Part shown: positions 1 through 7,952 of the stretch, piece by piece
Layout: the number at the start of each line of letters is the position of its first letter
Position numbering within the stretch: position 1 is the first letter of the stretch
Assembly (NCBI GenBank): GCA_011053095.1
Contig: DRHS01000137.1
Coordinates: 1 to 64,000, forward strand
Length of the DNA: 64,000 nt
Direction: 5' to 3'
Origin: Bacteroides sp.
GTDB lineage: Bacteria > Bacteroidota > Bacteroidia > Bacteroidales > SM23-62
Translations under genes and position numbers: made by a program
Notes under the pieces: generated by a model
Seen by the model: the letters and a program-made list of their open reading frames with translations, nothing else
The model's database searches: none
Told to the model about the DNA's origin: nothing

Positions 1-129
1 AAAGTATCAACTATGTTTAAGTCTCCACAAGGGATACAATCCTATGCGGTAATCCGATCCATCTTCGACACCTGTAATAAAAACGGATTTACTTTTTTTG
101 ATTCTCATAAACTAAAACTTAGCCTTTGA
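1..129 (+). CDS. IS66-family-like transposase, C-terminal end (partial)
   Basis: Frame 1 is open from base 1 to the TGA at 127-129 and encodes 42 residues. The stretch VSTMFKSPQG followed by YAVIRSIFDTCNKNG resembles the C-terminal end of IS66-type transposases of Bacteroidota, where a 'K(V/I)SG-FKS--GA--FA-IRSVIDT--KNG' pattern follows the DDE domain. Only this tail is visible, so the catalytic residues cannot be checked. The ending FFDSHKLKLSL is less typical of the family. The assignment rests on pattern memory plus the GTAA terminus just downstream. Confidence 0.5.
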   Translation, partial: KVSTMFKSPQGIQSYAVIRSIFDTCNKNGFTFFDSHKLKLSL

Positions 130-144
130 GACCTGAGTAGTTAC
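1..144 (+). mobile_element. Right end of an IS66-family-like insertion sequence
   Basis: The window opens inside a transposase reading frame that stops at 127-129. Eighteen bases after the stop, at about 145, homology to an ABC ATPase begins in the middle of its signature motif, so an element end must lie between 130 and 147. Read inward on the minus strand from 144, the end starts GTAACTACTCAG. IS66-family termini characteristically begin GTAA and the family makes 8-bp target duplications, so 145-152 (GTCCGACT) would be the duplicated target. The left end and the other copy of the duplication lie outside the window, so the exact border is inferred. Confidence 0.6.
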
Positions 145-594
145 GTCCGACTTAATTTTATTCGCGCCCTGATGCATGACCCGGATATCCTTTTTCTTGA
201 TGAACCTACCTCGGGACTTGATCCGGTGAATGCCAGAATACTAAAAGATATTATCCTCGATCAGAAAGCAAAGGGAAAAACTATATTCATTACCACACAC
301 AATATGCATGATGCGGATGAATTATGCGACCGGATTTCATTTATTGTTGATGGGGAACTTATGATTACCGAAACTCCAAAAAAATTAAAACTCAAGCATG
401 GAAAACCAAAGGTCAGGGTAGAATATTCAGAAAACGGGAGAGCCGCAAAAGTTGAGGAGTTCCCTATTGCGAATCTGGGTAAGGATTCACGTTTTCTTGA
501 AATTGTTAAAAACTGCGAGGTGATATCAATACATTCCCAGGAAGCCAGCCTGGATGAAGTTTTTATTAAAATCACAGGGAAAAATCTTGTGTGA
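145..594 (+). pseudogene. ABC transporter ATP-binding protein, 5' part cut off by the insertion element
   Basis: This is the C-terminal half of an ABC ATPase. Homology starts at 145-171 (VRLNFIRAL, the helix after the LSGGQ signature) and continues from the ATG at 172. Visible are Walker B plus D-loop (ILFLDEPTSGLDP), the H-loop (FITTHNMHDADEL) and an accessory C-terminal domain of about 80 residues. Walker A, the Q-loop and most of the signature are missing because IS sequence occupies their place. The remnant cannot bind ATP as an ABC domain. It runs directly into the two permease genes, so it was the ATPase of that exporter. If the intact 5' half sits left of the element, the insertion is recent. 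Confidence 0.75.
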
Positions 595-595
595 T

Positions 596-1303
596 ATGAA
601 TTTGGGGAGATTGTTTCGTGCAGTGTTATGGGATCTTCGGCTGCAGGTTAAATACCAGATCCTGACTGTTGCCGTAATCGTAACAGTACTTTACATCGCC
701 ATTTTTAAATTACTGGTCAAGGGAGTATTTGACGAGATCCTTATCCTTTTGATATTTACAGATCCCGCCATGCTTGGATATATTTTTATTGGCGCACTCG
801 TGCTATTTGAAAAAGGATCAAACACCCTCGATGCGATAGTGGTTAGTCCCCTGAGAATCCCGGAATACCTCTTCTCCAAAGTGATTAGCCTGGGACTCAT
901 TGCCACGGTTTGTGCCCTGGCAATGGCAATGGCCGGTCATGGTATCAGATTCAACTATATCCTGTTTATATCTTCCGTTTTCCTAACCTCTGCCATCGTT
1001 ACACTTCTTGGTTTTGCAGGAGCCTCCAGGATTAAGACTTTCAACCAGTACATTATAATAGTACCCATGTTCCTCACTCCATTGGCATTGCCTCTTCTGA
1101 ACTTTTTCGGACTGACGAATAGCTGGATTCTATATCTGCTTCCAACACAGGCCACACTGAATCTTATCTGGGGTTCTTTTCATTCCATAGGAACTGCCGA
1201 CCTGGTTTATTCTCTTGTCTACCTTCCAATTTGCCTGCTTTTTAGTTATTCATATGCAGCATATTCTTTCCGTCGACACATTATCATATCAAGTAATTCA
1301 TGA
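596..1303 (+). CDS. ABC-2 type transporter permease (subunit 1)
   Basis: A hydrophobic protein of 235 residues with about six predicted membrane segments (for example VAVIVTVLYIAIF and ALVLFE). I chose the ATG at 596, one base after the ATPase stop; an in-frame ATG at 554 would add 14 residues that overlap the ATPase gene. It has the size and pairing of small ABC-2 permeases such as the fluoroquinolone-exporter type, in which one ATPase gene is followed by two unlike permeases of about 240 residues. The stop overlaps the next start by 4 bp (ATGA), which suggests translational coupling. With its ATPase broken by the insertion element, the exporter is probably not functional unless another ATPase substitutes. 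The substrate is unknown. Confidence 0.75.
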   Translation: MNLGRLFRAVLWDLRLQVKYQILTVAVIVTVLYIAIFKLLVKGVFDEILILLIFTDPAMLGYIFIGALVLFEKGSNTLDAIVVSPLRIPEYLFSKVISLGLIATVCALAMAMAGHGIRFNYILFISSVFLTSAIVTLLGFAGASRIKTFNQYIIIVPMFLTPLALPLLNFFGLTNSWILYLLPTQATLNLIWGSFHSIGTADLVYSLVYLPICLLFSYSYAAYSFRRHIIISSNS

Positions 1304-2010
1304 GCAGGATAATTCACTATATTCAGAATGACACAAAGCTGATCTTCAGGGATCCTATTCTCTATGTGATGCTTGCTGTTCCCCTGATATTTATTGCCTT
1401 ATTGCGATTCGGTCTCCCGGCTCTAACCAAAATTTTTCCTGCGGTTGAACCCTATTCTAGTCTGCTGCTGGGAACTTTCTGTCTTGTGACCGCAGTGTTT
1501 CCCGCTTTCATATATTCCTTTATCATGCTTGATGAAAAAGATCAGGATGTGGTAACTGCTATTCGGATTCTGCCTGTTTCATCAATGGAGTTTATTCTGA
1601 TCCGCCTTCTGTTCATAACTGTCGTTTCATACACATTTATAACTATCTTGATTGCAACAACCGGGATTCTCGAATGGCCTCTCGTAAAGATTCTTCTTGC
1701 CTCCATACCCATTTGTCTGACAGCACCTGTAATGAGCCTGTTTATTGTGGGATTTGCCCGGAATAAGATTGAAGGTGCCACATGGATGAAGGGACTGAAT
1801 TTTATATTGTTCCTTCCCGCTCTTAGCTATTTTATACAGGGTCAGTACGAATATGTCCTTGGGCTGATTCCGGTATACTGGATCTTCAAAATGTTTGATC
1901 CTGGTTTTTCCGTCATTCCATACCATCTGAATTACCTGATTGCATTGGTATATCATCTCGTGTTCCTTGCTGCAGGAATCAGAATCTACCGCCAAAGAGT
2001 ATTCCCATAA
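1300..2010 (+). CDS. ABC-2 type transporter permease (subunit 2)
   Basis: 236 residues, mostly hydrophobic, with about six membrane segments. The N-terminal MSRIIHYIQNDTKLIFRDP is the cytoplasmic amphipathic entry typical of ABC-2 permeases in which the first segment follows 'ND-RL--RDP'. It starts inside the stop of the upstream permease (ATGA at 1300-1303), so the two subunits should be made in equal amounts and probably form a heterodimer. It is the last gene of the ABC operon; the next gene has its own promoter element at 2085-2092. The substrate cannot be read from the sequence. Confidence 0.75.
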   Translation: MSRIIHYIQNDTKLIFRDPILYVMLAVPLIFIALLRFGLPALTKIFPAVEPYSSLLLGTFCLVTAVFPAFIYSFIMLDEKDQDVVTAIRILPVSSMEFILIRLLFITVVSYTFITILIATTGILEWPLVKILLASIPICLTAPVMSLFIVGFARNKIEGATWMKGLNFILFLPALSYFIQGQYEYVLGLIPVYWIFKMFDPGFSVIPYHLNYLIALVYHLVFLAAGIRIYRQRVFP

Positions 2011-2084
2011 TACTGACAAGTTTGCAGACAGGCTGACAAAAATTCCCTGTATCCCTTTTGGCACAGTAAATGTTAACGTATCTG

Positions 2085-2092
2085 TATATTTG
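2085..2092 (+). promoter_or_regulatory. -7 promoter element (TATATTTG) of the glutaredoxin-domain gene
   Basis: TATATTTG matches the Bacteroidota -7 consensus TAnnTTTG exactly and lies 21 bases before the ATG at 2114. A TTTTG at 2056-2060 could serve as the -33 element, although the 24-base spacing is longer than usual. Confidence 0.55.
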
Positions 2093-2113
2093 AATACTTT
2101 AATTAATAATATT

Positions 2114-2701
2114 ATGGATAATCTTGAAGTAAAATCATTTGAAGAACTGCAAACTAAGCTGGCATCGGAAAAACGCTCATTTCTTCTGATCTATAAAAAA
2201 GGTTCAGAGCAGAGCGACCGGGCATTTGATAATCTTGGGAAGGCATCTGAAGAGGCGAATGATATCGGGATATTTACCACTGATGTAAGCTTTGTGCGGG
2301 ATATCCATGTCGAATATTCAATAAGTTCTGCTCCAACCCTGCTTGAATTCTCAGGCAGTGAATTGAAGAATTCCTACAAAGGAGCACACGATGCATCCTA
2401 CTACAAAGGCCTGTTTGACAATGCGGCCTATGTAGCCAAAGCCGAAAAGGAGGGTAGAAAGATAAAGCAGGTTACCGTCTATTCAACCCCGACATGTTCA
2501 TGGTGTACAACACTGAAATCATACCTGAATAAAAAAAATATCCGTTATTCGGATATCGATGTTTCAAAAAATGAATCCGCAGCACAGGAGATGGTTCGCA
2601 GAAGCGGACAACAGGGTGTTCCCCAGACATTGATCGGGGGAGAAATGATTGTCGGATTTGATAAAACAAAAATCAACCGCCTGCTTGAAATACAGGAGTA
2701 A
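2114..2701 (+). CDS. Thioredoxin-fold plus glutaredoxin-domain protein
   Basis: 195 residues with two thioredoxin-fold domains. Residues about 1-110 resemble a thioredoxin-like domain, but the active-site position reads GSEQSD without cysteines, so it should be redox-inactive. Residues about 115-195 are a glutaredoxin/NrdH-like domain with the motif C128-S-W-C131 after VTVYSTPT, followed by a QQGVPQTLI cis-proline loop and a GGEMIVGFD glycine pair. It is probably a cytoplasmic thiol-disulfide reductase of the YruB/NrdH-like type. I chose the ATG at 2114 because it follows the -7 box at 2085 and starts the first domain; an upstream frame extension overlaps the permease gene. The GroES-like gene follows after 28 bp. 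Confidence 0.75.
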   Translation: MDNLEVKSFEELQTKLASEKRSFLLIYKKGSEQSDRAFDNLGKASEEANDIGIFTTDVSFVRDIHVEYSISSAPTLLEFSGSELKNSYKGAHDASYYKGLFDNAAYVAKAEKEGRKIKQVTVYSTPTCSWCTTLKSYLNKKNIRYSDIDVSKNESAAQEMVRRSGQQGVPQTLIGGEMIVGFDKTKINRLLEIQE

Positions 2702-2729
2702 AAAAGATCATCACTTTAATATATTTATA

Positions 2730-3017
2730 ATGAAAGAGTTACAACCCATTAATCAAAATGTACTTCTCGACATAACCGACGAAGCCGCAGAACAAACAAC
2801 TGCTTCCGGAATTATAATCCCGGATACAGCAAGAGAAAAACCAAAGACTGCTGCTGTTGTGGGACTGAGCAATATTGAAAATGCAGAGATCTCTCTTGGA
2901 GATGTAGTTCTGTTTAAGGAATATTCCGGAACAGAAACTGAGTTTGAGGGCAAAAAATATCTGCTTATTCCATATGCGGATATCATGGCAAAAGTCGTAG
3001 AGACAGAATCAATCTAG
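2730..3017 (+). CDS. GroES (Cpn10) family co-chaperonin-like protein
   Basis: 95 residues covering the whole Cpn10 fold: LQPINQNVLLDI at the N-terminus, a mobile-loop region TTASGIIIPDTAREKPKTAAVV (residues about 20-41, split here as TTASGIIIPDT and AREKPKTAAVV), then GDVVLFKEYSGTE and LLIPYADIMAKV at the C-terminus. The mobile loop that docks GroEL is present. No groEL lies next to it, unlike the canonical groESL operon, so this may be a second, stand-alone GroES paralogue. A TATATTTA sequence at 2720-2727 resembles a -7 box but is too close to the ATG to be sure. An imperfect hairpin follows at 3023-3059. Confidence 0.8.
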   Translation: MKELQPINQNVLLDITDEAAEQTTASGIIIPDTAREKPKTAAVVGLSNIENAEISLGDVVLFKEYSGTETEFEGKKYLLIPYADIMAKVVETESI

Positions 3018-3022
3018 CTGAC

Positions 3023-3059
3023 ATTGTGGGTAAACTGACCTCGTTGGTCGGTCCACAAT
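3023..3059 (+). other. Imperfect hairpin after the GroES-like gene
   Basis: ATTGTGG (3023-3029) pairs with CCACAAT (3053-3059). After a four-base bulge, ACTGACC (3034-3040) pairs with GGTCGGT (3046-3052) through one G-U pair, leaving a 5-base loop. No T-run follows, so it is not a standard intrinsic terminator. It may still stabilise the 3' end of the mRNA. Confidence 0.45.
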
Positions 3060-3136
3060 AAATTGAGATGGCTTGTATGATTATAATATGTATTGTAAAA
3101 CAGTCCCCCAACAACCATAATATCAGAACATAATTA

Positions 3137-3144
3137 TATTTTTG
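3137..3144 (+). promoter_or_regulatory. -7 promoter element (TATTTTTG) of the M3 peptidase gene
   Basis: TATTTTTG matches TAnnTTTG and lies 38 bases before the ATG at 3183, which gives a 5' leader of about 30 bases. I see no clear -33 TTG at the usual distance. Confidence 0.5.
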
Positions 3145-3182
3145 GGGCTTATTTCAATCATCTATTAACTAATCAACCAATC

Positions 3183-5303
3183 ATGAAGAGACTAATACCA
3201 GTTCTGGCTGTTTCAATATTATTGGCAGCAGGCTGTAATCAAACAGGCAATGATATGAAAGATTCAGAGAATCCATTCTTCAGTGAATATTCAACCCCCT
3301 TCCAGGTTCCGCCTTTCGATCTTATTGAATTGGACCATTTCCTTCCGGCTTATGAGAAGGCAATTGAAGTACGGGAACAGGAAATTGCGAAAATTGTAGA
3401 CAATGCCGAAGAACCAAATTTCAACAATACAATTGAGGCACTCGATAAATCCGGGAGACTCCTGACAAAGGTTGAAAATGTGTTTGGCCAGTATCAAGGC
3501 AGCAATACAAGTGATGAGCTTGATGTAATTGCCGAACAGGTTGAACCTATGGTTTCCGCCCACAGGGATGATATCAATCTTAATCCGGAACTTTTCAAAC
3601 GTGTAAAAAGCGTACACGATAATAAAGATAAATTTGGATTGGATACCGAACAGTCATCCCTTCTTGACCGGGTGTATAAAAATTTCATTCGCGGCGGTGC
3701 TAACCTCAGTGAAGGAAACAAGACAACACTACGTGAGATAAACTCCAAGCTGGCCGTTCTTTCCCTGAAATTTGGAAAGAATGTCCTGAATGAAACCAAT
3801 TCATTTAAGCTTTATATTGAGAATGAAGAAGATCTTGCCGGACTACCGGAAAATGTAATTGCTTCGGCGGCAAGTGCAGCCAAGGCAGATGGCCAGGAAG
3901 GAAAATGGCTCTTTACTACCCAGAGACCCAGCATGTATCCTTTCCTTACGTACTCCGAAAAACGTGAGCTTCGTGAAATATTACATAAAGCATATTACAA
4001 CCGGGGTGACAACAATGATGACAATGACAATAAGGAAATCTTAAATGAAATTGTCAATCTCAGGTTGGAGAAAGCAAAGGTGCTCGGTTATGAAACTCAT
4101 GCACACTACATTCTTGAAAAGAACATGGCCAAGACGCCTGAAAATGTATACAATCTCCTTAGACCCATATGGGATGCAGCATTGCCTCTGGCAATAGAGG
4201 AAGTGAGAGATATGCAGGCCCTGATTGACAAGGAGGGCGGAGATATAAAACTCGAGAATTGGGATTGGTGGTATTATGCAGAAAAGGTAAGAATGGCCAA
4301 ATACGATCTTAACGATGAGGAAATTCGTCCCTATTTTAAACTTGAGAATGTAAGAGATGCGGCTTTCCAGGTTGCTGATAATCTCTGGGGACTAACATTC
4401 ACTCCGCTTACCGATATCCCGAAACTCCACCCGGAGGCCCAGGCATTTGAAGTTAAAGAGGCAGATGGATCTCATATTGGTGTTTTGTATATGGATTTCT
4501 TTGTACGCCCGAGTAAACGGGGTGGTGCCTGGATGAGCTCGTTCCGTAAACAATACCGGGAAAACGGAGAGATGGTTACTCCCGTGATAACCAATGTATT
4601 TAACTTTGCAAAACCTACAGGGGATGCACCCGCTCTTCTCAGCTTCGACGAGGCAAGCACCATATTCCATGAATTCGGACATGCACTTCACGGATTGTTG
4701 TCTGACTGCAATTACCATACTCTTTCCGGTACTTCGGTTTCCAGAGACTTTGTTGAACTGCCTTCCTCAATCATGGAAAACTGGTGTGCTGAGCCAGAGG
4801 TGATGAAAATATACGGCAAGCATTATGAAACGGGTGAAACCATTCCTGATGAACTTATCGCGAAGATCCAGAAAGCAGGGCATTTTAACCAGGGATTTAC
4901 AAACCTTGAATATCTATCCGCCGCATTTCTTGATATGAACTGGCATACCCTGAAAGAAGCTACCAAGACAGATGTAAATGAATTCGAGTCAAATGCTCTT
5001 GATGAACTGGGATTGATCGAAGAGATTATGGTCCGTTATCGCAGTACCTATTTCAGCCATATTTTCGCCGGTGGGTATTCTGCCGGATACTATGCTTATA
5101 AATGGTCGGAGGTTCTTGACGCAGATGCATTCGGCGCCTTTCAGGAGACGTCACTTTTCGATGCCGAAACTGCCAGATTGTATCGTGAAAACATCCTCGA
5201 AAGAGGAGGTTCTGATGATCCCATGGAACTTTACAAGAAATTCAGGGGACGTGAGCCTTCTATTGAACCACTCCTTAAAAGGGATGGTTTGTCAAAGCCA
5301 TAA
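3183..5303 (+). CDS. dcp: M3-family metallopeptidase (peptidyl-dipeptidase Dcp / oligopeptidase A type), lipoprotein
   Basis: 706 residues, the usual length for Dcp. The zinc site is complete: H496-E-F-G-H500 with E525 as third ligand in FVELPSSIMENW, both standard for family M3. The N-terminus MKRLIPVLAVSILLAAGC is a lipoprotein signal with lipobox LAAGC (Cys18), so the enzyme is anchored to an envelope membrane and not cytoplasmic. The expected role is clipping dipeptides or short peptides in the periplasm. The C-terminal region has the usual IFAGGYSAGYYAYKW substrate-binding segment. The gene is monocistronic: it has its own -7 box upstream and a strong intrinsic terminator at 5310. The exact specificity (Dcp versus PrlC) is inferred from the overall pattern. 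Confidence 0.88.
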   Translation: MKRLIPVLAVSILLAAGCNQTGNDMKDSENPFFSEYSTPFQVPPFDLIELDHFLPAYEKAIEVREQEIAKIVDNAEEPNFNNTIEALDKSGRLLTKVENVFGQYQGSNTSDELDVIAEQVEPMVSAHRDDINLNPELFKRVKSVHDNKDKFGLDTEQSSLLDRVYKNFIRGGANLSEGNKTTLREINSKLAVLSLKFGKNVLNETNSFKLYIENEEDLAGLPENVIASAASAAKADGQEGKWLFTTQRPSMYPFLTYSEKRELREILHKAYYNRGDNNDDNDNKEILNEIVNLRLEKAKVLGYETHAHYILEKNMAKTPENVYNLLRPIWDAALPLAIEEVRDMQALIDKEGGDIKLENWDWWYYAEKVRMAKYDLNDEEIRPYFKLENVRDAAFQVADNLWGLTFTPLTDIPKLHPEAQAFEVKEADGSHIGVLYMDFFVRPSKRGGAWMSSFRKQYRENGEMVTPVITNVFNFAKPTGDAPALLSFDEASTIFHEFGHALHGLLSDCNYHTLSGTSVSRDFVELPSSIMENWCAEPEVMKIYGKHYETGETIPDELIAKIQKAGHFNQGFTNLEYLSAAFLDMNWHTLKEATKTDVNEFESNALDELGLIEEIMVRYRSTYFSHIFAGGYSAGYYAYKWSEVLDADAFGAFQETSLFDAETARLYRENILERGGSDDPMELYKKFRGREPSIEPLLKRDGLSKP

Positions 5304-5309
5304 TATACC

Positions 5310-5345
5310 GGAGGCTGTCTCCCGGGACAGCCTCCCTTCTCTCTT
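5310..5345 (+). terminator. Intrinsic terminator after the M3 peptidase gene
   Basis: A perfect 10-bp stem, GGAGGCTGTC (5310-5319) with GACAGCCTCC (5326-5335), closes a 6-base loop. It is followed by the T-rich tract CTTCTCTCTTTC. It starts 6 bases after the stop codon. Confidence 0.8.
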
Positions 5346-5409
5346 TCTCATAATACGCCCTGTTTCAAATTATTTCCTATATTAGATCCCTATCTCCAGA
5401 CATAATACT

Positions 5410-6171
5410 ATGTTTATCCCACTCAGGATAAGATTGTTACATAATTTTGGCAGAAGTTCCTTTATCATTGGTTTTCTGTTTGCCCTGATTGGTCTTGCTT
5501 TCATTGTATATTTCAGTTTTCAGCTAAACTGGAAAATTCTCTTTGCAGATAAAGATGATTTTTCTCCTGCAGTAGCATACATTACAGCGTGCGAACCAAC
5601 TCCCTATACCGTTGATGACAATCCTCTCTTCGAGTATTACTATTCCTATTCCGTCGATGGAAATGCTCCGGTATCCGGATCCTTCCTTGAGTATGCTGAG
5701 AGTTATGCTTCCGGGAAGGAAATCCAGGTTGAATATCTGACAGAGTATCCGGAGGTCTCACGTTTTACCGGGAAAGACCGACGCAACTATGATCAGATTA
5801 TGTTTCTTGGTGGGATCGGGGGACTTCTGTTTGGATTCTTTTTCCTCTATCCCTCAATACGCAAAACAAGACAGGAGCGCAAGATCCTTATCGCCGGTAT
5901 TCCATCAAAAGGAAAACTCATTCATGCAGAACCAACAAACCTGAATGTGAATGAGCAAACAGTATATAATCTCACCTATGAATATTCAACAGGACAGAAC
6001 AAGACACAGGTGTTTTCAGTCAGATCCCATATGATCCGAAACCTTTCCGAGGAACATCATGAAACCATCGTATACGATCCAAGGAAGCCCTCCAGTGCGA
6101 TTATCGTTGATACACTTCCCGGATCCGTTGCCAGGTATGTCAATAAAAAACTTGAGCATTTCCATACATAG
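5410..6171 (+). CDS. DUF3592-type membrane protein
   Basis: 253 residues with two membrane segments, about 18-38 (SFIIGFLFALIGLAFIVYF) and about 137-157 (FLGGIGGLLFGFFFLYP). Each segment is followed by a soluble beta-rich part that appears duplicated: the first contains FEYYYSYSVDG and the second NLTYEYSTGQN, both ahead of 'V-YDP' or 'VEYLTEYP'-like strands. This arrangement is typical of DUF3592 proteins, whose function is not known. The MFS gene starts 9 bases downstream, so the two are probably co-transcribed. Confidence 0.65.
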   Translation: MFIPLRIRLLHNFGRSSFIIGFLFALIGLAFIVYFSFQLNWKILFADKDDFSPAVAYITACEPTPYTVDDNPLFEYYYSYSVDGNAPVSGSFLEYAESYASGKEIQVEYLTEYPEVSRFTGKDRRNYDQIMFLGGIGGLLFGFFFLYPSIRKTRQERKILIAGIPSKGKLIHAEPTNLNVNEQTVYNLTYEYSTGQNKTQVFSVRSHMIRNLSEEHHETIVYDPRKPSSAIIVDTLPGSVARYVNKKLEHFHT

Positions 6172-6180
6172 ATAGTCCTG

Positions 6181-7494
6181 ATGAAGAACCACCCCAACAG
6201 ACCCTTTGCTCCTGCAAAATTTCCAGTCTTTTATGGCTGGATCATTCTTGCTGTCGGTACTCTTGGTATAATAATGAGTCTGCCGGGGCAGACGATCGGT
6301 GTATCAATTTTCACTGAAAGCCTGCTCAGGGACCTTGAGATCAACCGTGACAACCTCAGCCTGGCTTACCTTATCGGAACAGTAGCATCAGGGTTGCTCA
6401 TTACCCGGGCAGGGAAGTTCTATGATAAATATGGGGCCAGGGTATTGGCATTGATTGCAGCAGGAATGCTTGGATTTATGCTGCTATATCTGACCCGGGT
6501 AGAATCTTTCGTCGAATTCCTGAATTCCAGGATGAAAATGTCTGCTGCACTGGCAACTTTTATAATTCTTATAATCGGTTTCTGGGGAATACGCTTTTTT
6601 GGACAGGGTCTTTTAACCATGGTTTCCAGGAATATGGTTATGAAATGGTTTAATAAAAGAAGGGGACTGGCCAATGCGGTCCTTGGCATTTTTTCAGCAT
6701 TCGGATTTGCTATGGCCCCGAAGATATTCAGCCAGATCATCGACCGATATAACTGGCAGGGAACATGGTTATTGCTGGGTATAGTCATAGGAGTCGGATT
6801 TGTCGTTGTCCTCCTGACCCTTTACAGGGATAATCCTGAGGATTGCGGCCTGGTCGCTGATGGCACCCGATTCAACAATAAAAAATTCAAAAGACCCCCC
6901 AGTCTTCCTGATCGGGATTACAGCCTTTCAGAGGCAAGAAGAACCTGGGCTTTTTGGGGATTTACTGCCGGGATCGCCCTTTCGGGATTTTATATCAGCG
7001 GATTGATATTCCATATTGAATCGGTCTTTAAGATTGCCGGAATGAGTAAGGAAATGGCCCTGGGAATTTTCATTCCTACCTCCATTATTGCGATTGTAGT
7101 GCAATTTGCCTGTGGGTATATAAGTGATTTTATCCGGCTGAAATATCTGTTGATGCTGTTTATGCTGGGAATGCTGACAACGAGTATTGGTCTTATTTTC
7201 CTGGGAGGGACGGATGCATCCTATTGGTTGATCATCATCGGGAACGGGGTGGTTTGGGGACTCTTCACTGTGCTTATAGCTGTTACATGGCCCAGGTTTT
7301 ATGGACTAAAGAACCTGGGAGCTATATCAGGTTCTTCAATTAGTCTTTCTGTAATTGGTTCTGCAGTAGGTCCGTATTTTTTCAGCCTCTCTTTAAGTCA
7401 ATTTGGTAATTATAATTTTGTTGCCGTTCTATCCATTGTCCTGGCGGTTCTTATTTTTATTATGGCATTTAAAGCAAATAATCCAAACGAATAA
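6181..7494 (+). CDS. Major facilitator superfamily transporter
   Basis: 437 residues with about 12 membrane segments and a central loop around residues 225-255. The N-terminal FPVFYGWIILAVGTLG resembles monocarboxylate/oxalate-formate (OFA) type MFS carriers. The loop between segments 2 and 3 carries GKFYDKYGAR, equivalent to the MFS motif A (G-x-x-x-D-R-x-G-R). A second cytoplasmic loop has MKWFNKRRGLANA, typical for this group. The substrate is unknown. It sits between a DUF3592-type gene (9 bp upstream) and an SRPBCC gene (11 bp downstream), which suggests one operon from 5410 to 7886. Confidence 0.85.
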   Translation: MKNHPNRPFAPAKFPVFYGWIILAVGTLGIIMSLPGQTIGVSIFTESLLRDLEINRDNLSLAYLIGTVASGLLITRAGKFYDKYGARVLALIAAGMLGFMLLYLTRVESFVEFLNSRMKMSAALATFIILIIGFWGIRFFGQGLLTMVSRNMVMKWFNKRRGLANAVLGIFSAFGFAMAPKIFSQIIDRYNWQGTWLLLGIVIGVGFVVVLLTLYRDNPEDCGLVADGTRFNNKKFKRPPSLPDRDYSLSEARRTWAFWGFTAGIALSGFYISGLIFHIESVFKIAGMSKEMALGIFIPTSIIAIVVQFACGYISDFIRLKYLLMLFMLGMLTTSIGLIFLGGTDASYWLIIIGNGVVWGLFTVLIAVTWPRFYGLKNLGAISGSSISLSVIGSAVGPYFFSLSLSQFGNYNFVAVLSIVLAVLIFIMAFKANNPNE

Positions 7495-7505
7495 AACCCG
7501 TTATC

Positions 7506-7886
7506 ATGAAAGACCTTAAGAAAACCATTCATATCAAAGTCCCACGTGAAGAAGTCTACAACGCTATTACCAATCCACTTACAATCGAATTATGGTCCGG
7601 ATACCAGACCGTAATGGATAACAGGCCGGACACTGAATTCTCTATGTTTGATGGTGATATCACAGGCAGGATTAAAACCCTGGAGTCTCCTTCACTTCTT
7701 GAGCAAATCTGGGACTTCGGTGACCAGGAAGCCGAATCACATGTACGCATTGAATTGTTTGAAGAAAAAGGTAAAACCAGGATCGAACTAAATCATTCCA
7801 ATATTCCCGACGATGCCTTTGAAAACATCGAAATCGGCTGGAAGGAATATTACCTTGGGGCACTTAAAACCTATCTTGAGACTTAG
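7506..7886 (+). CDS. SRPBCC (START/AHSA1-like) domain protein
   Basis: 126 residues forming one small SRPBCC domain. It opens with KKTIHIKVPREEVYNAITNP, the first strand and helix of AHSA1/polyketide-cyclase-like proteins, and continues with a beta region (GRIKTLESPSLLEQIWDF) and a long C-terminal helix (FENIEIGWKEYYLGALKTYL). Members bind hydrophobic ligands or act as co-chaperones, and the specific role here is not evident. It lies 11 bp after the MFS gene and looks co-transcribed with it. Confidence 0.75.
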   Translation: MKDLKKTIHIKVPREEVYNAITNPLTIELWSGYQTVMDNRPDTEFSMFDGDITGRIKTLESPSLLEQIWDFGDQEAESHVRIELFEEKGKTRIELNHSNIPDDAFENIEIGWKEYYLGALKTYLET

Positions 7887-7912
7887 GTCCCACTGCATCT
7901 GTATTTCAGCCT

Positions 7913-7920
7913 TATATTTG
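7913..7920 (+). promoter_or_regulatory. -7 promoter element (TATATTTG) of the giant sensor gene
   Basis: Exact TAnnTTTG match. Transcription would begin near 7926. This almost coincides with an in-frame GTG at 7929 and leaves about 27 bases to the ATG at 7953. Confidence 0.6.
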
Positions 7921-7952
7921 TATCTTTAGTGCTGAAATCCCTCAGGCTGAAA

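Noticed and set aside
1627-2064. A 145-codon open frame on the minus strand over the second ABC permease.
   Set aside because: It is antisense to a clear membrane protein, shows no motif and has a composition that mirrors the permease frame.
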